Assembly (NCBI RefSeq): GCF_004006395.2
Contig: NZ_CP029758.2
Location: 1,612,001 to 1,676,000, forward strand
Direction of reading: 5' to 3'
Source: Clostridium sp. AWRP
GTDB taxonomy: Bacteria > Bacillota > Clostridia > Clostridiales > Clostridiaceae
DNA: 64,000 bases
Below the pieces are notes generated by a model that was given only the letters and a program-made list of their open reading frames with translations, was not told where the DNA came from and searched no databases. Numbering within the stretch: position 1 is the first letter of the stretch; every line of letters starts with the position of its first letter. Below, one piece after another: positions 8,027 to 16,045 of the stretch. The translations under genes were made by a program, and so were the position numbers.

Positions 8027-9934
8027 TTGAGTGCTATATGTGGAATAGTATATTTTAATGATAAAAACATTGAAGATGATAAATTTAAGGGAATGATGAA
8101 TTCTCTTTCACATAGAGGAATTGACGGAAATAGGAGATGGCAGGAAGGAAAAGTAGCTTTTGGACACCAAATGCTGTGTATTACACCAGAATCCCTTGAG
8201 GAAGAATTACCTTACTATGATAATACTTCTAAATGTGTCATAACCTCTAATGCACGCATTGATAATCGTGAAGAACTTTTTAGGAAACTTCAAATACCTG
8301 AGGATTTACAAAAAAATATGCCAGATAGTATTTTAATCTTAAAAGCATATGAAAAGTGGGAGAGAAAATGTATAAATTATTTATTAGGAGACTTTGTGTT
8401 TGTTATTTGGAATAGTAGAAAAAAAGAGTTATTTTGTGCCACAGATCCAATGGGTATGAGGACAATTTTTTATTATAAAGACTATGAAAAATTTGTTTTT
8501 TCTTCTGAAATTAAAGGTATACATGCAGCGGGAATTGAGAGAAAACCTAATTTAAAAAAGCTTGCTGCTATGTCTAATTTAGGATTAATAATAAATGATT
8601 TTAGAAATACATTTTTTGAAAATATATTTATTATGCCAGCAGCGGAAGTTATGATAATAAATTCAAAGGGCATGGACAATTACAGATACTGGACTTTTGA
8701 TATATCTAAAAGAATTAAACTTAAAGATGAAGATGAATATATAGAAGCTTTTCAAGATATATTTTTTAAAGCAGTAAAAGCTAGAACTAGAAGTGCTTTT
8801 AAGGTTGCAAGCTTATATAGTGGTGGATTGGATTCTTCAGCAGTTACTGCAGCGGCAGGATATTTGTTAAGCAAAGAAGAAAAACAAGTAACTGCTTTTT
8901 CAGCTGTATTACCAGAAGAGTATAGAGAAATGCTTGTAGATGAAAGAGAATATATTGATATGTTAAAAGGCAGAGCTGGTATAGATATTCAGTATATAGC
9001 AGATCCTTTAGGAGGGCCTTTTGACAATTTAGATAAGCTTATATTTTCAGGAGAAGTACCTACATATACTTCACGTCATTATTTATATACGGCTTTTGCA
9101 GAAGCTGCAAATAAGCTTGGAGCAAGAGTTATGCTTGATGGATGTTTTGGTGAAATGGGTCCAAGTTTTCATGGAGATGGATATTATGCAGAATTATTTT
9201 TAACAGGAAAATGGTTAAAATTGAGGAGAGAGTTATCTCTTAAAAGAGATATTGAAAATATAGATCTGTTAAAACTTTTAAAAGGATATGTTATTAAACC
9301 TTTGATACCAAATTATTTACAGACAATTTTGAAACCAAGATTTGATGTTGAACAAAATGAAAAACTTTCGGTTATTAAAAAAGATTTTATAGAAAAAGAG
9401 CTTGGAGAAGAGCTAAATTTATACAAAGATAACTATAAAAAATTTGCAACCATTTATCCAAATCACAGAAAAAACCAGTTTCAGGCTTGCAACATTAGAC
9501 GCCCAAAACCTGGAAATGGATTTGTAGGATACGAGAATGTTCAGTCTGTATATCCTTTTGCAGATAAAAGAATAATTGAATTTTGCCTTGCTATACCAGG
9601 CGATATGAAGGTTAGAAATGGTTATAAGAGATATATGATTCGTGCAGGAATGAAGGGATTCCTTCCAGATAAAATGAGATTTCGTACTACAAAGGAGCCT
9701 TTTTCACCAGATTTTAATATAAGGTACAATAATCAAAGGGAAAAAGCAAAAGAAATACTTTCATCTGTTAAAAGGAATGATTTAATAAATGAAATTGTTG
9801 ACACTGAAAAGATAGAGAAGATGCTTCAACATACAATGCTGACTAATCGCTGTAATACTCCTAATGATTTTGCAGCAATGCATATGGTACCAAAGGGAAT
9901 ATATTTGTTATATTTTTTAAGTACTTTTAATTAA
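8027..9934 (+). CDS. Asparagine synthetase-like lasso cyclase (C)
   Basis: A 635-residue homologue of asparagine synthase B. Start is TTG after GGGGAGATAG. The N-terminal glutaminase-like domain begins SAICGIVYF; the Cys is residue 5, not exposed by Met removal, so glutaminase activity is doubtful, as is usual in lasso cyclases. The ATP-pyrophosphatase loop YSGGLDSSAV lies at about 263-272. Known role: adenylates the ring Asp/Glu side chain and joins it to the new N-terminus of the core. It follows the precursor by 87 bp and precedes the B2 peptidase by 45 bp. A true asparagine synthetase is unlikely given this setting. Confidence 0.88.
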   Translation: MSAICGIVYFNDKNIEDDKFKGMMNSLSHRGIDGNRRWQEGKVAFGHQMLCITPESLEEELPYYDNTSKCVITSNARIDNREELFRKLQIPEDLQKNMPDSILILKAYEKWERKCINYLLGDFVFVIWNSRKKELFCATDPMGMRTIFYYKDYEKFVFSSEIKGIHAAGIERKPNLKKLAAMSNLGLIINDFRNTFFENIFIMPAAEVMIINSKGMDNYRYWTFDISKRIKLKDEDEYIEAFQDIFFKAVKARTRSAFKVASLYSGGLDSSAVTAAAGYLLSKEEKQVTAFSAVLPEEYREMLVDEREYIDMLKGRAGIDIQYIADPLGGPFDNLDKLIFSGEVPTYTSRHYLYTAFAEAANKLGARVMLDGCFGEMGPSFHGDGYYAELFLTGKWLKLRRELSLKRDIENIDLLKLLKGYVIKPLIPNYLQTILKPRFDVEQNEKLSVIKKDFIEKELGEELNLYKDNYKKFATIYPNHRKNQFQACNIRRPKPGNGFVGYENVQSVYPFADKRIIEFCLAIPGDMKVRNGYKRYMIRAGMKGFLPDKMRFRTTKEPFSPDFNIRYNNQREKAKEILSSVKRNDLINEIVDTEKIEKMLQHTMLTNRCNTPNDFAAMHMVPKGIYLLYFLSTFN

Positions 9935-9979
9935 TGCTCATAGATTTTTTACAAAATAATTTGGAAGGAAATTTTCATA

Positions 9980-10411
9980 ATGATACAAATGGTTTATAAA
10001 TTTATAAAACTTGATAGTAATAGAAAAGTATTATTTATACAAGCTTTTATTATTCTTGGGATAAGTAGAGCATTGGTTTTAAATGTACCTTTTAAAAATT
10101 TGGCTAAAAGATTTGGAACTCATGGAGAGGAAACTTCTTATGATTCGTGTGAAGATGAAAATACTATAAAATTGGTTAAATGGGCCATAAATACTGCTTC
10201 AAAATTTACTCCCTGGAACAGCAATTGCCTTGCAAAGGCAATTACAGCACAGAAAATACTTAGTAAAAGGAAAATACCTTCAACTATGTACTTTGGTGTT
10301 GCAAAAGGAAAAGACGGATTAATAGCTCATGCGTGGCTTAGATGTGGTGACATATATGTTACTGGTGGTAATGAAAATAAATATACTGTCACTGGTGTAT
10401 TTACCAAATAG
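9980..10411 (+). CDS. Lasso peptide peptidase B2 (transglutaminase-like)
   Basis: A 143-residue protease of the lasso B2 family. The catalytic triad is visible: Cys83 in NSNCLAKAI, His117 in IAHAWLRCG and Asp124 in GDIYVTGG. The N-terminal helices (about 1-45) form the small lead-in region found in B2 proteins. It removes the leader with the help of the B1 RRE protein encoded at 7488. A GGAAGGA site precedes the ATG; the next gene starts 12 bp after the stop, so translation is likely coupled. Confidence 0.9.
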   Translation: MIQMVYKFIKLDSNRKVLFIQAFIILGISRALVLNVPFKNLAKRFGTHGEETSYDSCEDENTIKLVKWAINTASKFTPWNSNCLAKAITAQKILSKRKIPSTMYFGVAKGKDGLIAHAWLRCGDIYVTGGNENKYTVTGVFTK

Positions 10412-10423
10412 TGAAACGAGTTG

Positions 10424-11353
10424 ATGTATTTGAATAAAGAGGAAAAAATATATATTGCATTTGGACTTGTAATTAAATCTGATATAAAATTGCCAGAACT
10501 TATCCAATTAGAAGCACAAAATGTAGATACAACGGTGGATATAAATATTAAAATTGCACAAGTTTCAGAATGTATTAAAGATTCAAAAATAAAAAGTATT
10601 TTCTATGAAGCTTCTTTAAATGAGTATTTACTTAAGGTCGACGGTATTGCAAAGTATTACGTAAAAGAAGGAAAAAACATCATAATTGAACCTAATGAAA
10701 ATTCCTGTGAAGAAGATATAAGGGTATTTCTTTTAAATTCAGTTTTTGCAGTAGTTCTACAGCAAAGAGGATTTTTAGTTTTACATGCTTCAGCAGCAGT
10801 TGTGGATGGAAAAGCTGTAATATTTTCAGGTATTTCAAATAGTGGCAAAACAGCAATTGCCTTATCTCTTTATGATAAAGGTTATGGTTTAATTTGTGAT
10901 GAAATTTGTCCAATAAAAATAGAGAATGGTAAAGCTATGATCTTTGGAGGAATACCTCAATTAAATGTTTGGCAGGATACCTTGGTAAAAGAGAAAAAAA
11001 ATATTAATGTATATACCCCTATAAGAAAAGAAATTAATAAATATGCATTTAATATTAAAGATAAATATTATGAAAGTCCTATAGAAATATCTGATATAGT
11101 CCTATTGAAAAGACACAATAAAGATGGATTAGTAATTAAAAAGGTTAAAGGTGTAGAAAAATTTGGTAAACTTATGAAAGCTACCTATAGATTTGATTTA
11201 GAAGAACTTATGTTGGGAAAACATGATATCTTTAATAAGCATCTAATCATTGGTAGAAATTCTTGTATGTTTGAAATTATGTTTAATGATTATCCTTATG
11301 AAATTGATAAGATTACAGATTTTATTTTAAAGGAGCTGAAAGTTCATGAATAA
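10424..11353 (+). CDS. HPr kinase-like lasso tailoring kinase, copy 1
   Basis: About 309 residues related to the C-terminal catalytic domain of HPr kinase. Walker A is GISNSGKT (136-143), followed by LICDEICPI, the acidic catalytic strand, and GGIPQLNVW, matching the substrate-side loop of paeninodin-type kinases. Upstream, VLHASAAVVDGK is the conserved entry strand. ATG 10424 is preferred over TTG 10421; the RBS is weak, so it probably depends on coupling with B2. Known relatives phosphorylate the C-terminal Ser of the lasso precursor. It overlaps the sulfotransferase start by 8 bp. About 300 residues are typical. Its Walker box has N-S-G-K-T instead of the commoner A-G-K-S/T of copy 2. Confidence 0.85.
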   Translation: MYLNKEEKIYIAFGLVIKSDIKLPELIQLEAQNVDTTVDINIKIAQVSECIKDSKIKSIFYEASLNEYLLKVDGIAKYYVKEGKNIIIEPNENSCEEDIRVFLLNSVFAVVLQQRGFLVLHASAAVVDGKAVIFSGISNSGKTAIALSLYDKGYGLICDEICPIKIENGKAMIFGGIPQLNVWQDTLVKEKKNINVYTPIRKEINKYAFNIKDKYYESPIEISDIVLLKRHNKDGLVIKKVKGVEKFGKLMKATYRFDLEELMLGKHDIFNKHLIIGRNSCMFEIMFNDYPYEIDKITDFILKELKVHE

Positions 11354-12203
11354 TATTATATGGCTTGCTTCCTATCCAAAGTCAGGAAATACTTGGTTTA
11401 GAACTTTTATTTCCAATTTATTAAGTAAAAAAGAAGAGATAGTAACTATTAATCAATTGAAAACAGATGGAATTTTTAGTTCAAGAGAAGTACTGGATAA
11501 TATGATAGGGGTGGAATCTTCAAATTTAACATTTAACGAAATAGATAGATTAAGACCGGTTGTATATAAACATTTATCAGAAAATCTAAAAAGAAATTTG
11601 TATATAAAGGTGCATGATGCTTATACGTATTTAGAAGATGGAACACCGTTGATTGGAACTATAAACAGCAAAGTAATATATATTATGAGAAATCCATTAG
11701 ATGTAGCTGTTTCTTTTGCGAATCATTCAACAAAGGATTTAGATACTGTGATAAGAAATATGGGGGATAAGAATTTTGCATTTTGTGACAATAGGAATAA
11801 ATTAGGCAATCAATTGAAACAAAAACTTTTGACCTGGAGTATGCATGTAGAAAGCTTTGAAAAAGCTCATCAAATTCCAGTTCATATTGTGAAGTATGAG
11901 GATATGAAATTAGAGCCAATAAAAATATTTAAGGAAGCTGTAAAATTTATTGGTCTTGATTATAATGAAAAACAAATAAATGAAGCTATTTTAAAATCGA
12001 ATTTTAAAAAATTAAAAGAAGATGAAGAAAAAAATGGTTTTAAGGAAAAGCCTTCTAAGGTAAAATCCTTTTTTCGTAGAGGTGAGATTGGAGATTGGAA
12101 AAATCATCTTACAGAGAAGCAGATTAAGAAGCTAATTGAGGATCATAGAGAAGTTATGATTAGATTTGGTTATATAGATGGGAGTGGAAAGCTTGTATAT
12201 TAG
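11346..12203 (+). CDS. PAPS-dependent sulfotransferase of the lasso cluster
   Basis: A 285-residue sulfotransferase of the Sulfotransfer_1 type. Seen: the 5'-phosphosulfate loop YPKSGNTW (10-17), KVHD with candidate catalytic His90, the 3'-phosphate site RNPLDVAVS (115-123), and the C-terminal RRGEIGDWKNHL (about 253-264) that closes over PAPS. All key motifs are intact. It moves sulfate from PAPS to a hydroxyl or amine. Its start overlaps kinase 1 and a second kinase follows after 16 bp; cysD and cysNC lie in the same run of genes. The substrate is inferred to be the lasso precursor or product, perhaps Tyr42, Ser43 or Ser46. Confidence 0.88.
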   Translation: MNNIIWLASYPKSGNTWFRTFISNLLSKKEEIVTINQLKTDGIFSSREVLDNMIGVESSNLTFNEIDRLRPVVYKHLSENLKRNLYIKVHDAYTYLEDGTPLIGTINSKVIYIMRNPLDVAVSFANHSTKDLDTVIRNMGDKNFAFCDNRNKLGNQLKQKLLTWSMHVESFEKAHQIPVHIVKYEDMKLEPIKIFKEAVKFIGLDYNEKQINEAILKSNFKKLKEDEEKNGFKEKPSKVKSFFRRGEIGDWKNHLTEKQIKKLIEDHREVMIRFGYIDGSGKLVY

Positions 12204-12219
12204 GAGGAAAGATCATTAA

Positions 12220-13143
12220 ATGAATATATATTCGGGTTTGCATACGTATAAGTACAAGGCTTTTGGTCTTAAAATATGTTCAGATATAGAAATGTTAGAA
12301 CTTTTAGAGGATAACTCTTGGGATACAGACTTAAACATAAAGTTTGGAAAGGTACCAGATACTTTTGAAAATGTAATAATAAATACAAAAAGCAGGTTAA
12401 TTGGGAAAAATAATTTTAGATTAGATAATGCAGGAATTGCGAAATACTTTGTAAAAAGTGGAAATGAGATTATAGTTGAACCTTATAAAGATGCATTCTT
12501 TGAGGAAATTAAGGTTTATTTGTTAGGATCATGTATGGGGGCACTTTTGTACCAAAGAGAGATTTTACCTTTACATGGAAGCTGTATAAATATTGGAGGG
12601 AAAGGGATATTATTAACAGGTATTTCTGGAGCAGGTAAGTCAACTATAGGGAGGGCATTATTAAGCCAGGGTTGTAAAATGGTAACAGATGATGTGGCGG
12701 CAATAACTTTAAATGATTTAAATGAGCCTATTGTATATCCAAGTTATCCAAGTCAAAAGCTTTGGGAAGATGCAATAGAGAGAATGGATGAAAAAGTTCA
12801 AGGAAAATCTTTAAATAGAATTTCTAATGATTTAAATAAATATTCAGTACCTAATAACGAATTTTTTTATAGGAAACCTACAACATTAAAAATAATATAT
12901 GAAATTATTCCAGATACAGTAAGAGACATTATTATTGAGGAAGTTAAGGGCATTGAAAGACTGAATGTTGTTATAAAAAATACTTATAGAAGATTTATGA
13001 CAAGAGGTTTTGATATTAAAGAATGGCATTTTAAACAGTGTACAAAAATTGCTAATGAAGTTTTAGTTTATAGAATAAAGAGACCAGAGGGAATGCATTT
13101 GGAAAAAGAAATAGCTAGCAGCATTTTAGAGCAAATATTGTAG
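12220..13143 (+). CDS. HPr kinase-like lasso tailoring kinase, copy 2
   Basis: A 307-residue paralogue of the gene at 10424, with the same order of elements: LHGSCINIGGKG, Walker A GISGAGKST (134-142), the acidic pair VTDDVAAI, and YPSYPSQKLWEDA, which closely fits the loop of known lasso precursor kinases. Its motifs are nearer the family consensus than those of copy 1. A TAGGAGG site lies 11 bp before the ATG. Two kinases around one sulfotransferase suggest two phosphorylation sites or successive additions (as in polyphosphorylated lasso products), or division of labour; this is inference. Confidence 0.85.
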   Translation: MNIYSGLHTYKYKAFGLKICSDIEMLELLEDNSWDTDLNIKFGKVPDTFENVIINTKSRLIGKNNFRLDNAGIAKYFVKSGNEIIVEPYKDAFFEEIKVYLLGSCMGALLYQREILPLHGSCINIGGKGILLTGISGAGKSTIGRALLSQGCKMVTDDVAAITLNDLNEPIVYPSYPSQKLWEDAIERMDEKVQGKSLNRISNDLNKYSVPNNEFFYRKPTTLKIIYEIIPDTVRDIIIEEVKGIERLNVVIKNTYRRFMTRGFDIKEWHFKQCTKIANEVLVYRIKRPEGMHLEKEIASSILEQIL

Positions 13144-13180
13144 ATTTTGCTGCTTAAAAGAATCAAAAGGAGGTTTTTGT

Positions 13181-14062
13181 ATGGATCATTTAGATATGTT
13201 GGAAAATAGAAGTATTCATATTTTAAGAGAAGCCTATAGTGAATTTAAAAATCTATGTATGCTTTGGTCTATAGGAAAAGATAGTACGGTTATGCTTTGG
13301 CTTGTAAGAAAAGCTTTTTTTGGGCATGTACCTATTCCTTTAATTCATATTGACACCCATTATAAAATAGAGGAAATGATTGAATATAGGGATAAAGTAT
13401 CAAGAGAATGGAAACTGGATATGATATACGGTGAAAATGCTGAGGCTTTAAAAATGAAAAAAACATTTCCAGATGGAAAAGTTACAAGGCTTCAGTGTTG
13501 TCGGAATCTTAAAACGGAAGCATTAACTAATACATTAAATGGCAGTTGGCCTAGATATAGAATGAATCATGAAACAGGAGAATATGAAATTGAAAAAAAT
13601 CCAGAACCTTTTACTGGTGTAATAGTTGGATTAAGGGCTGATGAAGAAGGCAGTCGCTCAAAGGAAAGGTATTTTTCTGCAAGAGATAAAAACAATATTT
13701 GGAATGTGGCAAACCAGCCTCCTGAATTTTGGAATCAGTATAAAACAGATTTTAAATATGGTACCCATGTGAGGATACACCCACTGCTTGATTGGACTGA
13801 ACTTGATATATGGGAATATATAAAAAGGGAAAACATATCTATGGTATCTTTATATTTCAATCAAGGGGAAGGGAAAAGATATAGGTCACTTGGCTGTTGG
13901 CCTTGTACAAATCCAGTGGAGTCAAATGCATCTAATGTAGATGAAATAATAGAGGAGTTAAAAACGGGAAAGTTTGCAGATATTGCTGAAAGATCAGGAA
14001 GGGCACAGGACAAAGAAGATGGCGGAGGTCTTGAAGAACTTAGAAAAGAAGGATATATGTAG
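13181..14062 (+). CDS. cysD: Sulfate adenylyltransferase subunit 2
   Basis: A 293-residue CysD: SIGKDST (30-36) is the PP-loop of ATP pyrophosphatases, LIHIDTHYK and LQCCRNLKT are conserved in CysD, and GCWPCTNPVES near the C-terminus is diagnostic. With CysN it makes APS from sulfate and ATP. AGGAGG precedes the ATG. The cysNC fusion follows immediately. No APS/PAPS reductase or sulfite reductase gene is present in the window, so this copy most likely supplies PAPS to the sulfotransferase at 11346 rather than assimilation. Confidence 0.95.
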   Translation: MDHLDMLENRSIHILREAYSEFKNLCMLWSIGKDSTVMLWLVRKAFFGHVPIPLIHIDTHYKIEEMIEYRDKVSREWKLDMIYGENAEALKMKKTFPDGKVTRLQCCRNLKTEALTNTLNGSWPRYRMNHETGEYEIEKNPEPFTGVIVGLRADEEGSRSKERYFSARDKNNIWNVANQPPEFWNQYKTDFKYGTHVRIHPLLDWTELDIWEYIKRENISMVSLYFNQGEGKRYRSLGCWPCTNPVESNASNVDEIIEELKTGKFADIAERSGRAQDKEDGGGLEELRKEGYM

Positions 14063-14071
14063 GTGAATGTT

Positions 14072-15994
14072 ATGGCGAAAGATATTAAAGAAGATATGAA
14101 TATAGTAGTTGTAGGTCATGTGGATCATGGGAAAAGTACAATAATAGGAAGGCTGCTTTCAGATACAAATTCGCTGCCAAAAGGGAAATTAGAGAGTATA
14201 AAGGAAAAATGTAAGAGAAATTCAAAGCCCTTTGAATATGCATTCCTACTTGATGCCTTAAAGGATGAACAAAGTCAGGGAATTACCATTGATTCTGCCA
14301 GATGTTTTTTTAAAACGAAAAAACGGAATTATATGATCATTGATGCACCAGGACACATTGAATTTTTGAAAAATATGATAACAGGAGCTTCAAGAGCAGA
14401 GGCTGCTCTCCTTGTAATTGATGCTTTTGAAGGTATTAGAGAAAATTCAAAAAGGCATGGCTATATGCTTTCGATGCTTGGCATAAAGCAGATAGCTGTA
14501 CTTATAAATAAAATGGACCTTATAAATTATGATGAAATAGTTTATAAAAATCTTGTGAAAGATTATAGTGAATTTTTAAAACAAATTGGAATTGAAAATT
14601 TTATATTTATACCTGTAAGTGGAAGATGTGGAGATAATCTTATAAATTTATCTAATAATATGAAATGGTATAATAGAAATACTGTAATTCAGGTTTTAGA
14701 TGGCTTTATAAAGGAGAATTTACCGGAAAATAAACCATTTAGAATGCATGTACAGGATGTTTATAAATTTACTGAAAGAGGAGACACGAGAAGAATTATA
14801 GCTGGGACTGTGGAAACGGGAAAGTTAAGTGTTGGAGATGAAGTAGTGTTTTATCCTTCTTGTAAAAGAAGTGTAGTTGATAGTATAGAAGTTTTTAATG
14901 CTGAGCCTAAAGAGAGTGTATTTGCAAAAGAGGCAATAGGTTTTACTTTAAGAGAGCAAATATATGTAAAAAGAGGAGAAATTGCGGTTAAAGCCTCAGA
15001 TCCTAAACCGATAGTTTCTTCAAGAATAATTGCCAATATTTTTTGGCTTGGCAAAAATCCTATGGAAAAAAGCAAGGATTATTATTTAAAAATAGGAACA
15101 TCAAAAGTAAGAGTTAAATTAAGTAATGTGTTAAATGTATTGGATACATCTGATTTGAAAAAAGTAAAAAAGGATAAAATAGGAACTTATGATGTGGCAG
15201 AATGTGAGATTGAATCAAATCGAAATATAGCTTTTGATTTATGCAGTGAAAATTTATCTACCAGCAGGTTTATTATAGTAGATGATTATGAAATATCAGG
15301 AGGAGGGATTATTATTAAATCCCCAGGTAAAAACTGGGATTTAATAAAAGAAAAGCCTTTTATTAAAAAATATAATTTTAAATATGCTGATACTAATATA
15401 GTGTGGCAAAATGGAAATATTTCATATGAAGATAGATGCAGAACTTTAAATCAACCTGGAATAGTAGTTTGGTTTACAGGACTTTCTGGGGCTGGAAAAT
15501 CTACAATAGCTGCGGAAGTTGAAAAGGAACTTATAAAGAGAAATAAAGCAGTATATAGGCTGGATGGAGACAATGTAAGACATGGATTAAATAGTGATCT
15601 AAGTTTTACTGAGACTGATAGAAATGAAAATATAAGAAGAATTGCAGAAGTTGCATTTCTATTTAAAGATGCGGCATTGATAACGCTGGTAGCTGCTATA
15701 TCACCCTATGCTTTTATGAGAAATTTTGCCAGAGAAAAAATAGGCAGTGAAAATTTTATAGAAGTGTATGTAAAAGCAGATATAGAGGAGTGCATGAGAA
15801 GAGATCCCAAAGGATTTTACAAAAAAGCAAAGGAAGGCAAGATAGATGGTTATACAGGAATTTCAGATCCCTATGAAATTCCACAAAATCCTGAATTGAT
15901 ATTAGACACAATGAAGTTTTCAGTGGATGAATGTGTCAAGTTAGTTATGAATACTGTAAATAAGACAATTTTAAAAAATTATCACCATAATTAA
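14072..15994 (+). CDS. cysNC: CysN-CysC fusion: ATP sulfurylase GTPase plus APS kinase
   Basis: About 640 residues. The N-terminal GTPase has GHVDHGKST, DAPGHIEF and NKMDL, followed by elongation-factor-like beta barrels; this is the large subunit of ATP sulfurylase. From about residue 465 comes APS kinase: GLSGAGKST, LDGDNVRHGL, RNENIRRIAEVA and the ISPY and GYTGISDPYE segments. Together with CysD it converts sulfate to APS and then PAPS. GTG 14063 directly follows the cysD stop, but ATG 14072 has the better spacing from TAGGTGA and is chosen. It is the last gene of the lasso block and ends at a bidirectional terminator. Confidence 0.94.
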   Translation: MAKDIKEDMNIVVVGHVDHGKSTIIGRLLSDTNSLPKGKLESIKEKCKRNSKPFEYAFLLDALKDEQSQGITIDSARCFFKTKKRNYMIIDAPGHIEFLKNMITGASRAEAALLVIDAFEGIRENSKRHGYMLSMLGIKQIAVLINKMDLINYDEIVYKNLVKDYSEFLKQIGIENFIFIPVSGRCGDNLINLSNNMKWYNRNTVIQVLDGFIKENLPENKPFRMHVQDVYKFTERGDTRRIIAGTVETGKLSVGDEVVFYPSCKRSVVDSIEVFNAEPKESVFAKEAIGFTLREQIYVKRGEIAVKASDPKPIVSSRIIANIFWLGKNPMEKSKDYYLKIGTSKVRVKLSNVLNVLDTSDLKKVKKDKIGTYDVAECEIESNRNIAFDLCSENLSTSRFIIVDDYEISGGGIIIKSPGKNWDLIKEKPFIKKYNFKYADTNIVWQNGNISYEDRCRTLNQPGIVVWFTGLSGAGKSTIAAEVEKELIKRNKAVYRLDGDNVRHGLNSDLSFTETDRNENIRRIAEVAFLFKDAALITLVAAISPYAFMRNFAREKIGSENFIEVYVKADIEECMRRDPKGFYKKAKEGKIDGYTGISDPYEIPQNPELILDTMKFSVDECVKLVMNTVNKTILKNYHHN

Positions 15995-16002
15995 AGTATT
16001 AA

Positions 16003-16045
16003 AAAAAGAGTTCATTGGCAGAGTACAGGCTTATGGACTCTTTTT
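16003..16045. terminator. Bidirectional terminator between cysNC and the ABC exporter
   Basis: AAAAAGAGTTCAT pairs with ATGGACTCTTTTT, giving an A-run on one side and a T-run on the other, so it can stop both convergent transcripts. Confidence 0.8.

Noticed and set aside
8027..9934. Plain asparagine synthetase
   Set aside because: Position between lasso precursor and B2 peptidase, and an internal rather than N-terminal Cys, fit a lasso cyclase.
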